Below the pieces are notes generated by a model, which ran no database searches, was not told the origin of the DNA, and saw only the letters and a list, made by a program, of their open reading frames with translations. From SIG351 sp045627045 (GTDB taxonomy: Bacteria; Bacillota; Clostridia; HGM11327), in contig JAZQMY010000069.1 in NCBI GenBank assembly GCA_045627045.1, positions 1-38,648 on the forward strand: DNA of 38,648 nucleotides, written 5' to 3'. The position numbers were made by a program, and so were the translations under genes. Positions 9,601 through 17,628 of this stretch are shown one piece after another; position 1 is the stretch's first letter, and each line of letters opens with the position of its first letter.

Positions 9601-10165
9601 TAGAGTCGACCTCACTGTCGAAAAGCTCGATTCTGACAGGCGCTTCCATATACGGCGGGAAAAAATCGATTATTCCGCCGCGGATGCTGAACTGTCCCTT
9701 TCCGTCAACGATGGACACACTCTCATAGCCCATTGTGACGGCGGCATCGGCAAGCTCTGCCGTATCTATCTCACTGCCGATGGATACGGATATTTTCTTT
9801 ATGCTCTCCGGCGGAGAAAGGGGAGTGATGAGACCGTCTGGAGTGGTTATGATTATAACTTTTTCGTTGTTGAGTACGGCATTTATTACTTTCATGCGGA
9901 AGGCTCTTATATCGGAGCTTTCTGCTTCAAGATCGTGAAATGTCAGCTGTGATTTCGGATACCATAAAATCGGACAGCCAAAAAACGAGGTAAGCTCATC
10001 TCTTATACGTCTTGCCTCGGAATCGTTTTTTACTATGAGTATCAGTGGATCGCCAAGCAGTGTGCCGGCATCGGAAAGCAGATAAAAAAGTGCTGATTCC
10101 GATGGGACCGACAGTGCCGTGCTGATTCCTGATGAAAAATTGTTTATCAGTTCACTTGTGTTCAT
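6677..10165 (-). CDS. mfd: transcription-repair coupling factor Mfd
   Basis: ATP-dependent translocase that removes RNA polymerase stalled at DNA lesions and recruits UvrA. The 1162 residues match the full-length family (about 1150). Domain order is as expected: UvrB-like N-terminal module, RNA-polymerase-interacting domain (SYVVHETHGIARFLGIE, about 487), and a RecG-like helicase with Walker A GDVGFGKTEVA (about 636) and Walker B DEEQRFGV (about 738). The motif TLSATPIPRTLHM and a C-terminal TRCF domain follow. It starts 6 nt after the pth stop with only a weak ribosome binding site, which suggests coupling to pth. The order spoVG–pth–mfd is as in Bacillus. Confidence 0.98.
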   Translation of the reverse strand: MNTSELINNFSSGISTALSVPSESALFYLLSDAGTLLGDPLILIVKNDSEARRIRDELTSFFGCPILWYPKSQLTFHDLEAESSDIRAFRMKVINAVLNNEKVIIITTPDGLITPLSPPESIKKISVSIGSEIDTAELADAAVTMGYESVSIVDGKGQFSIRGGIIDFFPPYMEAPVRIELFDSEVDSIRTFDVISQRSLEKVRKADIMPASEIVISADEARMLLEKISVDLKKAEKVLSPNAKAKLRERAANVSARLDGGAASGILKNYVSFLYERRYTILDYCRDAKLVIFEPDQLFSDYENSVKGMTMRFTDMLENGEVFPSQIALIPTVDDITAVFDSVTWLGVKEFLSQYRFIQPKALDSIEAKPIKQYFGNFEELLADIIAERKENREIFLFTGNDKRALLLKEFFNDRGIYPVIVSSLFEAKESGKASDTKTLWIIRSHLSAGCIYENAMLVGDQEIFGTVKKSTHSKPNKNPIKSFTDLTIGSYVVHETHGIARFLGIETKEVSGKIQDYLSLEYAGGDKIFVPVDRLDFIQPYISTDGDSPQLSRLGGREWGNAKEKASVSIKKLAYDLVELYARREVFKGFRFSPDTVWQRELEESFIYEETDDQLRAIEEIKKDMEDYKIMDRLLCGDVGFGKTEVAVRAAFKAVMDGKQVAVLAPTTILVHQHFQTFSERYANFPVKVDVISRFRTPSEQKKTLEKLEAGEVDVLIGTHRLLSNDVHFKDLGLLIIDEEQRFGVNHKEKIKNMKKSVDVLTLSATPIPRTLHMSLVGIRDISVIETPPKDRFPVQTYVIEDDDAIIRDAILRELERDGQVFFLYNNVSDIDRFKLKLQELVPEARIGVGHGQMSESQLEKVMMNYFNHEYDILLCSTIIESGLDIPNANTLFVWDADKFGLSQLYQIRGRIGRSTRIAYAYLIYKRDKVLSDIATKRLKTLKEFTDLGSGFRIAMRDLEIRGAGNVIGSEQSGHMSNIGYDLYCKMLSDEVAKLKGQTTDDPIEVTITIDDDAYIPSSYIPEETVRLEMYKKISLITSREEKYAIEEEIEDRYSNMPGEIYALTNVAYLRAICRDAKITRLKQKNDSFELVFIKEGFDPQSFGEIRSDRKVKLDLNLKFEPKLTITMKDTRPNRRLDELVEIFEELFECKRKKEEDNEKV

Positions 10166-10171
10166 TGATGA

Positions 10172-10753
10172 TCAGGTTTCTGCGTTATGCTTTTTCTTCT
10201 TATTGTATTTATTCATTGCCGCTTCTATGCTTTTTGTGAGAATAATATTTACGGCATCACCGGCATCGGCAAGAGAAGCATTCAAATCTTCAATCTCATT
10301 GTCGCGGAAATCACCAAGCACGAAGTCACGCCCGTTGTGATAGCGCGGTTCTCCTATGCCTACCCTGATCCTGGCAAAATTTTCTGAAGAAAGATGTTGA
10401 ATGATCGATTTCATTCCGTTGTGCGATCCTGCGGAGCCGTTTGCTCTTATTCTTACGGAACCGACTTCAATGTCCATATCGTCATAAATGACGATGAGCT
10501 CTTTTTCGGATATACGAAAATACGACATAAGCTCTTTTACGCTTATGCCGGATTCGTTCATATACGTCTGAGGCAAAGCCACAATCGCATCGTTTCCGGC
10601 GATCTTGCCCTTGCCGTATATTGCGTGGCACCCGGTCTTTCTCAGCTCTATGCCGTTATTTTCCGCTATGCGGGTTGCAACCATAAAGCCGGTGTTATGA
10701 CGGGTGCGGCAATATTCTTTTCCCGGATTTCCCAATCCTACGATCAGATACAT
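10172..10753 (-). CDS. pth: peptidyl-tRNA hydrolase
   Basis: Hydrolyses peptidyl-tRNAs released from stalled ribosomes, recycling tRNA. The 193 residues begin with the family signature LIVGLGNPGKEY, with catalytic His19 in RTRHNTGF. Further conserved blocks are PQTYMNESG and YDDMDIEVG…GSAGSHNGMKSI, followed by RVGIG. The length is typical. It lies between spoVG (103 bp upstream) and mfd (6 nt downstream) in a leftward operon that follows the Bacillus order. Confidence 0.97.
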   Translation of the reverse strand: MYLIVGLGNPGKEYCRTRHNTGFMVATRIAENNGIELRKTGCHAIYGKGKIAGNDAIVALPQTYMNESGISVKELMSYFRISEKELIVIYDDMDIEVGSVRIRANGSAGSHNGMKSIIQHLSSENFARIRVGIGEPRYHNGRDFVLGDFRDNEIEDLNASLADAGDAVNIILTKSIEAAMNKYNKKKKHNAET

Positions 10754-10856
10754 ATCAAATTACCGATCCTTTTTATTTTTTGTTCAATTATTGTTTAACA
10801 GATTCCGACAAAAAAGGAGAATAACCTGAATTGGTCAGTGCATATTTACGGTCGGT

Positions 10857-11111
10857 TCATTCAGCTTCATTGTAAGCCTTGAGAACCAGCTTTTCAATAT
10901 ACTCTCTTGTTTCGTTGTTGATAGGATGTGCAACATCTATTGCAACACCTGTCGGAGTAGTTCTTCTGGGCATTGCAACGAAAAGACCGTTTGATCCCTC
11001 GATAACCTTAAGCTCCTTTACGACAAAACAATCGTCGATTGTGATTGAAACGATAGCTCGTACCGTGCTTTCGCTTGTGATCTTGCGAACATTAACAGCA
11101 GTGATATTCAT
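10857..11111 (-). CDS. spoVG: SpoVG regulator
   Basis: Small (84-residue) site-specific nucleic-acid-binding regulator, first known from stage V sporulation and conserved widely in Firmicutes. The sequence is near-canonical: MNITAVNVRKI, then VSITIDDCFVVKELKVIEG, then GLFVAMPRR and DVAHPINNETREYIEKLV. The start is the ATG at 11111, behind an AAAGGGGG site. A longer reading from 11132 begins within that binding site and is rejected. It follows purR as in Bacillus, where purR-yabJ-spoVG form an operon; yabJ is absent here. Confidence 0.96.
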   Translation of the reverse strand: MNITAVNVRKITSESTVRAIVSITIDDCFVVKELKVIEGSNGLFVAMPRRTTPTGVAIDVAHPINNETREYIEKLVLKAYNEAE

Positions 11112-11157
11112 GTTATCATTTCCCCCTTTCATAATATTCTGTGAATATACTTTTACG

Positions 11158-11175
11158 CTTTTCCAAATGGAAAAG
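11158..11175. other. perfect inverted repeat between purR and spoVG
   Basis: CTTTTCCA and TGGAAAAG, 8 bp each, flank a central AA between the purR stop and the spoVG start. There is no T-run, so it is not an obvious terminator. It may be an operator or an mRNA processing or attenuation hairpin. Confidence 0.5.
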
Positions 11176-11186
11176 ACAAAGGCATT

Positions 11187-12023
11187 TTATTTTTTCTTTC
11201 CGCTCTTGAATTCATCCGAGACGTGGATAGAAATCTTTTTGGTGGACTCATCTGCGGCGTCAAGCGTCAGAAGAGGAGTATAGTTGTCAATAACCTTCTT
11301 TTCGGGCACGGCAGAGGAGATAAGTATTCCGGTACCAACGTGCTCGGCTTCAAGCTCAGTTATCAGGCTCTGCATTCCGCGGATTGTACCGCCGCTTCTC
11401 ATGAAGTCATCGATGATGAGAACCTTCTGACCTTTTCTGATGGAACGCTTCGTGATGGACATACTGTCAAGCTTGCGGCCTGATTCGGAAGCGTACGAAA
11501 TGGTGATGATAGGGCCGTCTGTGAGCTTGGGCTGTTTTCTTGCAGTGACAAGCTGGCAGCCAAGAGCTTCCGCAGTCATCAAGGCTATCGGAATACCCAT
11601 CGTTTCCATAGTGAGTACGACATCAGGTGCTTTGTCCATAAAGTTTTCGGCAAGCATATAGCCGAGCTTCTTTGCAATGTCAGGTCTGAAAAGAAGATCA
11701 GAGTAGCTTAAGAATCCGCCTGTCATGAGACGCGATTCATCTGCCAGCTCATTGCAGAGCTCCTCAAGGAAAATGATGTCAGATTCGTGACTTGAATGAG
11801 GAATGAAGCGAACGCCGCCTCCTGCACCTACCACGGTATCTATTTCACCGATATTGAATGCTTTGAAAAGTCCTTTGATGTGAACGATATCCTCGCTGAC
11901 AGAGGATTTTGCAACAGAAAACATTTCTGAAAATGATGACAGAGAAAGCATCCTGCAGGGATTGTCAGTCAGCATTTTGATCATTATTCCGATTCTGTCT
12001 GTGCGCTTTGTGTGAAGATCCAT
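11187..12023 (-). CDS. purR: purine operon repressor PurR (Bacillus type)
   Basis: Gram-positive PurR, a DNA-binding regulator of purine synthesis released by PRPP. It is unrelated to the LacI-type PurR of enterics. The 278 residues have an N-terminal winged-helix domain (about 1-75, starting RTDRIGIMIKMLTDNPCRML) and a phosphoribosyltransferase-like domain. The PRPP-binding loop VLIIDDFMRSGGTIRGM lies at about 198-214. The start ATG follows GGAAGGA, and a strong extended -10 promoter lies upstream. Its position ahead of spoVG, pth and mfd is the Bacillus order. Confidence 0.95.
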   Translation of the reverse strand: MDLHTKRTDRIGIMIKMLTDNPCRMLSLSSFSEMFSVAKSSVSEDIVHIKGLFKAFNIGEIDTVVGAGGGVRFIPHSSHESDIIFLEELCNELADESRLMTGGFLSYSDLLFRPDIAKKLGYMLAENFMDKAPDVVLTMETMGIPIALMTAEALGCQLVTARKQPKLTDGPIITISYASESGRKLDSMSITKRSIRKGQKVLIIDDFMRSGGTIRGMQSLITELEAEHVGTGILISSAVPEKKVIDNYTPLLTLDAADESTKKISIHVSDEFKSGKKK

Positions 12024-12110
12024 TGTTTTTCTGTTTTCCTTCCTGTACTGTACAAAAAGATAAATATTTATGAATGATAATAAATAAAGAGTTTTTATTT
12101 AATTGAGATA

Positions 12111-12139
12111 ATTATACCATAAATTCCGAAAAAGTTCAA
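12111..12139 (-). promoter_or_regulatory. sigma-A promoter of purR operon
   Basis: Minus strand: TTGAAC (12139-12134), 17-bp spacer, TATAAT (12116-12111) with an extended TGg before the -10. It lies 88 bp upstream of purR. On the plus strand the spacer contains AATTCCGAA, close to the PurBox CCGAAC core, so autoregulation is possible but unproven. Confidence 0.75.
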
Positions 12140-12241
12140 GTACCTTTTTGAGCTTTTTTGATTTACTTGATTCGAACAAAACAGAATTATTATTATGGAT
12201 AATTCGCTTTTGAGCAGATAGTGTAAATATTTACAACAGGA

Positions 12242-12270
12242 TTGACAATCATGTTTGTTTGTTATATAAT
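12242..12270 (+). promoter_or_regulatory. consensus sigma-A promoter of CHAP-domain gene
   Basis: TTGACA (12242-12247), 17-bp spacer, TATAAT (12265-12270): a perfect consensus. It gives a 5' leader of about 120 nt before the ATG at 12400. With the purR promoter it accounts for the 376-bp divergent intergenic region 12024-12399. Confidence 0.85.
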
Positions 12271-12345
12271 ATTATAGAGAAAAAGTACGAAAAAATACGC
12301 TGAAAATATCTGCTTGCCTCAAAAAATAATATAAGAATAAGAACT

Positions 12346-12386
12346 GCTGGATATCTGCCCGGGATTTACTCCGCAGGATATCCGGC
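12346..12386 (+). promoter_or_regulatory. leader stem-loop just upstream of the ribosome binding site
   Basis: GCTGGATATC pairs with GATATCCGGC (one G·U). Inside, TGC pairs with GCA across a 1-nt bulge and a 14-nt loop remains. The hairpin ends 3 nt before the GGAG site (12390-12393) of the CHAP gene, so it could influence translation. No known riboswitch is recognised. Confidence 0.5.
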
Positions 12387-12399
12387 ATCGGAGAATAAA

Positions 12400-14778
12400 A
12401 TGAAAAAAATAAACCGGAAAATCTGTTTTATACTGTCTGCCGTCATTCTCGGTACGCTGATACTTGCGTTTTCCCCCGGAAAGGCTTCTGCGGCAACGAT
12501 TGAGCTGCCGTATGAGGTAAGCGAGGCTTACGGAAATTCAGTATACTATACAAACCTTCTTTCGGTACAGCTTACAGGCGATGAAAGAACCGACATTATC
12601 AATGTTGCATTTTCACAGCTTGGATACCACGAGGGTAGCAAGGAAGGCGAGACGTCGGGATACTCTTTTGACGGCAAGGGTAATGTTTCTGAGGCTTCAT
12701 ACTGGTTCGGCACACAGATAAAGGGGCAGAAAACAGGCTTCAATTATTCCTGGTGCGCAATGTTTGTCAGCTGGTGTGCAAGAATGGCAGGCATTTCCGA
12801 GGACGTTATCAGCAATGCAACATATGCGTGCCCGGCAGAAAAGCAGTACTTCTTTCAGAACTTGACCTATCATCCGAATGACGGAATGTACACCCCTCAG
12901 GCAGGAGATCTTGTGTTCTTCAAGTGGGAAAGCTCCAGCTCGGCATGGGATCATGTTGAGCTTGTGACGGACTGTGCCGCGGGATATCTTTTTACGATAG
13001 GCGGAAATGCGAGAAACTCCGTTGCCGCACATGCTTTTGATATGAGCGAGAGCTGCATCAAGGGCTTCGGCGAGCCGCAATACACGGTAACGCCTTCGGA
13101 ACACAATTATTCCGAATGGGAAACGGTGCTTGAACCTACCTGCACGGCAAAAGGCATCAAGCAGAGGATATGTACGGATTGCAATCTGGTGGATACGGCT
13201 GATATTTCGCCTCTCGGACATCAGTTCTATCATTGGGGCAACGAGGAAGACGAATGGATAATTGACAGTGAGCCTACCTGCATTTCCAACGGAGAAAGAT
13301 CGTTCCACTGTATACGTTGCGGAACAAAGTCAAATTCCGAAAATATTCCTGCGCTCGGACACGATTACTCAGACGGCTGGACAATTACTGCTGAACCGAC
13401 CTGCACGGAAAAGGGCGAAAAGGCACTCTGTTGCAGTGTCTGCGGAGAAAAAGGACTTACGAAGGAAATAGAGCCTCTCGGACATACATTTTCTGATGAA
13501 TGGACGGTGGATGTTGAGCCGCAGTGCGAGACCGAAGGCGAAAAGTCGCATCATTGCATCGCTTGTGATGAAAGAACAGATATTACACCCGTTGAACCGA
13601 TCGGCCATAAACTTATACTTGATAGTGTGACAGAGCCGACCTGCACGGAGGAGGGCACAGAGCATTACATCTGCAGTAACGATCCCTCACATACAAATGA
13701 TATTCCCATTCCTCTCATTGAGCATACTCCGTCGGAGTGGACGATCAGAGAAGAGCCTTCTTATGCAAGAGACGGCGAAAAATACAGATATTGCACCGTC
13801 TGCTCGACAGAGCTTGAAACAGAAAGCATCCCGATGCTTACAGAGAGCAATAAGCCTTACGGCTTTATTGCGGCAGGCGACTATGAGTGGCATTCCCTTG
13901 TGAAGAATCCTGCCGGAAATATTTATTTCAATACTTCCGTCTCGATCACCGTATCGGCTTTTGATGATGAATCGGGCATTGCAAGCATAATGTGTATTGC
14001 ATCGGAGAAGATTCTATCGGAGGAGGAACTTGTTCTTTCGGAAAAGTGGACGGAGGGAACCGGACTCAGACTGAATAAGGACGGAATCTACCTTATATAT
14101 GCAAAGATAACGGACGTATCCGGCAACGTGATTTATATTTCAACTGACTTCATTGAGGTCGATATGACGGCACCCACATCAAACGGTATTGTTGACGGCG
14201 GCGAATACTGCAAGGAAGCAATTTTCACGGCAGAGGATAAAAACCTTCTTTATGTAAGAGTAAACGGTATGCCTCTCTCAAAGAGCGATAACGGAACTTA
14301 CAGAATTTCGGCATCACCCTTTGCGCAGAAGGTTGAGATAATTGATGCGGCAGGAAATCTCAGAACATTCACGATCAAAGTCAATGAGGACCATATCTTT
14401 TCGGAGTACATAATAAACAGAGCACCTACCTGCACGGAAACAGGCGTCCGTCACCGTGAATGTACCGTCTGCGGAGAAGTCCATTATGAAACGATTTCCG
14501 AATACGGTCATGACTATTCCGATAACTGGACTGCCATCACCGAGGCCTCCTGTACGTCAACGGGAACAGAGGCAAGAGTCTGCTCAAGATGCGGAAAACT
14601 TATGGATGAGAGATCTGTATCGGCACTCGGACACGAATATGTCAACGGAAAGTGCATTGTCTGCGGCAAGGAATCAAGCGATACGATACCTTATGAGGCG
14701 ATAGTTGCTGCCGTAATCTTTGTTGCAATAGCGGCAGGCGTGTTCATCTGGGAGCGCAGAAAGAACAGATACGTATAA
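12400..14778 (+). CDS. secreted, membrane-anchored CHAP-domain protein with cysteine-pair repeats
   Basis: A 792-residue surface protein. It has an N-terminal signal peptide (cleavage near residue 31, after GKASA) and a CHAP-type amidase/peptidase domain (about 60-225) with candidate catalytic Cys119 (YSWCAMFVSWC) and His185 (WDHVELV). About six modules follow of the form EPTC…G-E…C-CG…I-PLGH, each about 40 residues; the sixth has lost its first cysteine. Then come an Ig-like stretch with DVSGN and DAAGN motifs (about 490-665), two more cysteine modules, and a C-terminal membrane helix with basic tail (about 767-792). A role in peptidoglycan turnover or surface attachment is inferred. The cysteine modules resemble zinc ribbons, but metal binding is unproven. 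Confidence 0.88.
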   Translation: MKKINRKICFILSAVILGTLILAFSPGKASAATIELPYEVSEAYGNSVYYTNLLSVQLTGDERTDIINVAFSQLGYHEGSKEGETSGYSFDGKGNVSEASYWFGTQIKGQKTGFNYSWCAMFVSWCARMAGISEDVISNATYACPAEKQYFFQNLTYHPNDGMYTPQAGDLVFFKWESSSSAWDHVELVTDCAAGYLFTIGGNARNSVAAHAFDMSESCIKGFGEPQYTVTPSEHNYSEWETVLEPTCTAKGIKQRICTDCNLVDTADISPLGHQFYHWGNEEDEWIIDSEPTCISNGERSFHCIRCGTKSNSENIPALGHDYSDGWTITAEPTCTEKGEKALCCSVCGEKGLTKEIEPLGHTFSDEWTVDVEPQCETEGEKSHHCIACDERTDITPVEPIGHKLILDSVTEPTCTEEGTEHYICSNDPSHTNDIPIPLIEHTPSEWTIREEPSYARDGEKYRYCTVCSTELETESIPMLTESNKPYGFIAAGDYEWHSLVKNPAGNIYFNTSVSITVSAFDDESGIASIMCIASEKILSEEELVLSEKWTEGTGLRLNKDGIYLIYAKITDVSGNVIYISTDFIEVDMTAPTSNGIVDGGEYCKEAIFTAEDKNLLYVRVNGMPLSKSDNGTYRISASPFAQKVEIIDAAGNLRTFTIKVNEDHIFSEYIINRAPTCTETGVRHRECTVCGEVHYETISEYGHDYSDNWTAITEASCTSTGTEARVCSRCGKLMDERSVSALGHEYVNGKCIVCGKESSDTIPYEAIVAAVIFVAIAAGVFIWERRKNRYV

Positions 14779-14846
14779 AAAATGGCTTTTTTGAGTAAAA
14801 ATCATAAAAAACAATCAAAAAAGCAGTGTTAAACATAATAAATGTG

Positions 14847-14875
14847 TTGCAAAAAAAGCAAAAATAGATTATAAT
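14847..14875 (+). promoter_or_regulatory. sigma-A promoter of the PrsA/SurA-like lipoprotein gene
   Basis: TTGCAA (14847-14852), 17-bp spacer, TATAAT (14870-14875), 63 bp before the start codon. Upstream, 14785-14824 holds a weak A/T-rich inverted repeat (GCTTTTTTGA/TCAAAAAAGC) that may end the previous transcript. Confidence 0.8.
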
Positions 14876-14937
14876 ATACAAGTAATGCTTTAGAATTTTT
14901 TACAAGAGAAATTCTGAAAGAGAAGAGGAGTTTTGTA

Positions 14938-16188
14938 ATGAAACAGTTAAAGAAAATAGTGGCACTCGTGCTGACACTGTGCATCATTGTTGCTGCATCA
15001 GGATGCCTTGCACAGGTAAACGAAGAGAAAAACAGCAAGATTGTTCTTGCAACCATTGACGGCGAAGTTGATATCACAAAGGGCGAATTCCTTCCGATAT
15101 TCAATTCCAATTATATCAATTACTATTACTACTATTATATCCTTGGTAAGACGATGTCTAATGATGACATCAAGAGCCTCAAGTCAAGCGTTCTTGAATC
15201 AATGATCAAAGACAAAATCATTCATATTGAAATGGATAAGATCAGCTTTGACTACACTGATGAAGACCTTGAGAGCGGCAAGAAGGATTACGAGAAAAAT
15301 GTTCAGGACTATGCAGATGAGCTGAAGGAAGAAGCCGAGAAAGCAAAAGAGTCTGAAGAGTCAGAAAAGTCTGAAGAGACAACAGAGAGAGATTACCTCC
15401 AGGAAGCAAAGGACTACTACGAGAAGAATCTTGCAGCTGAGGGCATGACGATTGATGATTACATCAAGGAGCTCGCTGATTCATACAGAATCGAGAGATT
15501 CAAGAAGACTCTTGCAGGCGACATTACAGTATCTGATGACGAAATCAAGAAGTACTACGACAATGAGAAAGCAGCGCAGACTGAAAAGCCTGACCTCGAT
15601 GCTGAAGTATTGATTTTCGAGCCTGAAAGCGTAGTTTACAAGTACATTAAGGTAACTCTTTCAACAGAAGAGAAGACAGAGTACAACAGCCTCACATCTG
15701 CCAACAAGACAGAGGAAGCAGCTCAGTATCTCAAGGATACGGTAATGAAGAGAGCAGAGGAATATGCTTCAAGAATCAAAGCAGGCGAATCATTCGAAGC
15801 TGTAATGGACGATGCAAACAAATTCCTTGTTGACAAGTGCGGAATAGCAGAATCATCAATTTCAAAGTCAGACAAAGAACTTACACTCTACAAGAATGTC
15901 GGCAAGTCAGGCTTGGAGGGTGAATTCGATACAAAGATTCTCAGCACAAAGGAAGGCGAGGCAACAGAGATCCTCGCATCCGGCAGCACAACTTATGTAA
16001 TCGGTAAGGTTTACAAGAGAAATGCTTCGGTTACAAAGGAATACGAAGTCGGCAATGAGCTCTACGAAGAGATCAAGACGGTTCTCGTTGATAAAGCAAC
16101 AACTACAGCAATAGAAGAAGCACTCAAGAAGTTGTATGAATCTCACGATGTAAAGGTTTACACTTCAAGACTTTACAAGAATTATTGA
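14938..16188 (+). CDS. SurA/PrsA-like lipoprotein foldase (putative peptidyl-prolyl isomerase)
   Basis: A 416-residue lipoprotein. The signal peptide ends in the lipobox AASGC with acylated Cys23, so it sits on the outer face of the membrane. A SurA-N-like helical region follows (VDITKGEFLPIFNSNY … LESMIKDKIIHIEM). An acidic coiled-coil stretch lies at about 105-160 (runs of EE, KESEESEKSEE), then a parvulin-like C-terminal half (YASRIKAGESFEAVMDD … GKVYKRN). The arrangement resembles PrsA, which folds exported proteins, but isomerase active-site residues cannot be confirmed by eye. Oddity: six consecutive tyrosines (NYINYYYYYY) near residue 64. AGGAG lies 8 nt before the ATG. The partner genes on both sides have their own promoters. 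Confidence 0.8.
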   Translation: MKQLKKIVALVLTLCIIVAASGCLAQVNEEKNSKIVLATIDGEVDITKGEFLPIFNSNYINYYYYYYILGKTMSNDDIKSLKSSVLESMIKDKIIHIEMDKISFDYTDEDLESGKKDYEKNVQDYADELKEEAEKAKESEESEKSEETTERDYLQEAKDYYEKNLAAEGMTIDDYIKELADSYRIERFKKTLAGDITVSDDEIKKYYDNEKAAQTEKPDLDAEVLIFEPESVVYKYIKVTLSTEEKTEYNSLTSANKTEEAAQYLKDTVMKRAEEYASRIKAGESFEAVMDDANKFLVDKCGIAESSISKSDKELTLYKNVGKSGLEGEFDTKILSTKEGEATEILASGSTTYVIGKVYKRNASVTKEYEVGNELYEEIKTVLVDKATTTAIEEALKKLYESHDVKVYTSRLYKNY

Positions 16189-16230
16189 TAAAGTAATTGT
16201 GTCTTAATTGTAAACAATTATAAAAACCTA

Positions 16231-16259
16231 TTGAAAAAAATTGTATTGTGTGATATAAT
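16231..16259 (+). promoter_or_regulatory. sigma-A promoter of rpmE
   Basis: TTGAAA (16231-16236), 17-bp spacer with extended TGa, TATAAT (16254-16259). A 7-bp inverted repeat TAATTGT/ACAATTA lies just upstream, near 16205-16220, and could be an operator or the end of the previous transcript. Confidence 0.8.
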
Positions 16260-16306
16260 CATACAACGTAAAATGTGAAATTACTAAACGAAGAGGAGAG
16301 ATAACC

Positions 16307-16507
16307 ATGAAAGAGAGCATTCATCCGGAATATACAAAGTGCACGGTTAAGTGTGCTTGCGGTAATACTTTCGAGACAATGTCAACAAAGCCTGAGCTCA
16401 GCGTTGATATCTGCTCAAAGTGCCATCCGTTCTTTACAGGAAGACAGAAACTCATTGATACAGGCGGCAGAGTAGATAAGTTCAAGAAGCGTTACGGATT
16501 GAAGTAA
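16307..16507 (+). CDS. rpmE: 50S ribosomal protein L31 (bL31, zinc form)
   Basis: Ribosomal protein bL31, bridging the central protuberance and the small subunit head. The 66 residues include IHPEY and the zinc-binding cysteines C16-A-C18 and C36-S-K-C39, followed by HPFFTGRQ and a basic tail. This is the C+ (zinc-containing) form, which also serves as a zinc reserve; under zinc shortage many bacteria swap in a cysteine-free copy, not seen here. It has its own promoter, a GAGGAG site and its own terminator. Confidence 0.97.
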   Translation: MKESIHPEYTKCTVKCACGNTFETMSTKPELSVDICSKCHPFFTGRQKLIDTGGRVDKFKKRYGLK

Positions 16508-16525
16508 TATCTGACAAAGCAAAAA

Positions 16526-16567
16526 TGAACGCAGGTTGAAGGATTAGCTTCAATCTGCGTTTTGTTT
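16526..16567 (+). terminator. rho-independent terminator after rpmE
   Basis: AACGCAG pairs with CTGCGTT, continued inside by TTGAAG/CTTCAA, then TTGTTT. The stem is about 14 bp. Confidence 0.85.
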
Positions 16568-16596
16568 AAGTACCAAAAACCGAAAGGAACAGGCAT

Positions 16597-17628
16597 ATGT
16601 CACAGAAAAATAAAAATATAGGCGGCCAGGCAGTTCTTGAAGGCGTAATGCTCAGAGACGGTACGAATGGCCACGTTGCCATAGCAAACAGACTTGAAAA
16701 CGGAAATATAGTAGTAACAAAAAAACAGTACGAAAAAGGTTCGGACAGAAAAAAGTTTTTTAAGCTCCCTGTGGTCAGAGGATGCGTTGCATTCATTGAT
16801 TCGCTTTTTGTGGGCACAAAGACACTTATGGATTCCGCAGAGCTTATAGGCGGTGAGGTTGCTGCAGAGTATGAACCGTCAAAATTTGAAAAATTCCTTT
16901 CAGAAAAGCTGAAAATAAAGCTTGAGGATGTTGTAATAGGAATTTCGGTAATACTCGGACTTGCGCTTGCACTTTTTCTGTTTACATTCTTGCCGACATT
17001 TATCACAGGCTTTCTGAAAAATATAGTAAAATCGGGTATTCTGCTCAGCCTTATTGAAGGCGTGATCAAGGTAGTAATTTTTATTGCATATATTTTTCTT
17101 GTAAGCTGCCAGAAGGATATCAAGAGAGTATTTCAGTATCACGGCGCAGAGCACAAGACTATAAATTGCTTCGAAAATGACGAAGAAGTAACGGTCGAGA
17201 ACGTAAAGAAGCATTCAAGAATACATCCCAGATGCGGAACATCGTTTATGTTCTTTGTAATGGTGATAAGCATTCTCCTTTTCTCACTTCTTTCATGGGA
17301 TAAGGTAGTAATAAGAGTTCTTCTCAAGCTTTTGCTGATGCCTGTTGTTGCGGGATTTTCGTATGAAATAATCCGATTTTCCGCAAAGACAAACAGCAAG
17401 CTCGTTCATTGGCTGGTAGCTCCCGGTCTTATGCTCCAGAAGGTAACAACGGCAGAACCGGATGATTCCCAGATAGAAGTCGGCATTCAGTCACTCAAGG
17501 CACTCATTGAGGGCGAGTTTACTGAAGGAAAGACAGTAATAGGAGAGAAAAAAGAAGAAAATCTTCAGCAGGAAGCTGAAAATACGGAAGAACAGACAGA
17601 AAATGACTGCGAAAAAACTGATATCTGA
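16597..17628 (+). CDS. DUF1385 integral membrane protein
   Basis: A 343-residue membrane protein of the DUF1385 (YqhQ) family, function unknown. The N-terminus has the conserved GGQAVLEGVMLR. The middle has DSLFVGTKTLMDSAEL, and the later conserved block is YHGAEHKTINCFE … HSRIHPRCGTSF. About four hydrophobic segments are seen near residues 108-135, 148-167, 212-230 and 247-262. The C-terminal tail (about 310-343) is highly acidic and glutamine-rich. It overlaps prmC by 26 nt. The order rpmE–DUF1385–prmC–prfA is common in Clostridia, hinting at a housekeeping role linked to translation or the envelope. Confidence 0.9.
   Translation: MSQKNKNIGGQAVLEGVMLRDGTNGHVAIANRLENGNIVVTKKQYEKGSDRKKFFKLPVVRGCVAFIDSLFVGTKTLMDSAELIGGEVAAEYEPSKFEKFLSEKLKIKLEDVVIGISVILGLALALFLFTFLPTFITGFLKNIVKSGILLSLIEGVIKVVIFIAYIFLVSCQKDIKRVFQYHGAEHKTINCFENDEEVTVENVKKHSRIHPRCGTSFMFFVMVISILLFSLLSWDKVVIRVLLKLLLMPVVAGFSYEIIRFSAKTNSKLVHWLVAPGLMLQKVTTAEPDDSQIEVGIQSLKALIEGEFTEGKTVIGEKKEENLQQEAENTEEQTENDCEKTDI

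Noticed and set aside
12125..12180. PurBox pair controlling purR
   Set aside because: AATTCCGAA (near 12122) and TTCGAAC (near 12171) resemble PurBox cores, but both face the same way and deviate from the consensus; the known sites form an inverted pair at fixed spacing.
14785..14824. Terminator after the CHAP gene
   Set aside because: The GCTTTTTTGA/TCAAAAAAGC stem has a 20-nt loop, is almost all A/T and has no T-run.
15118..15140. Run of tyrosine codons in the SurA/PrsA-like gene as a frameshift or sequencing artefact
   Set aside because: The frame continues cleanly on both sides with a good family-like sequence; it is a short Tyr-rich patch.
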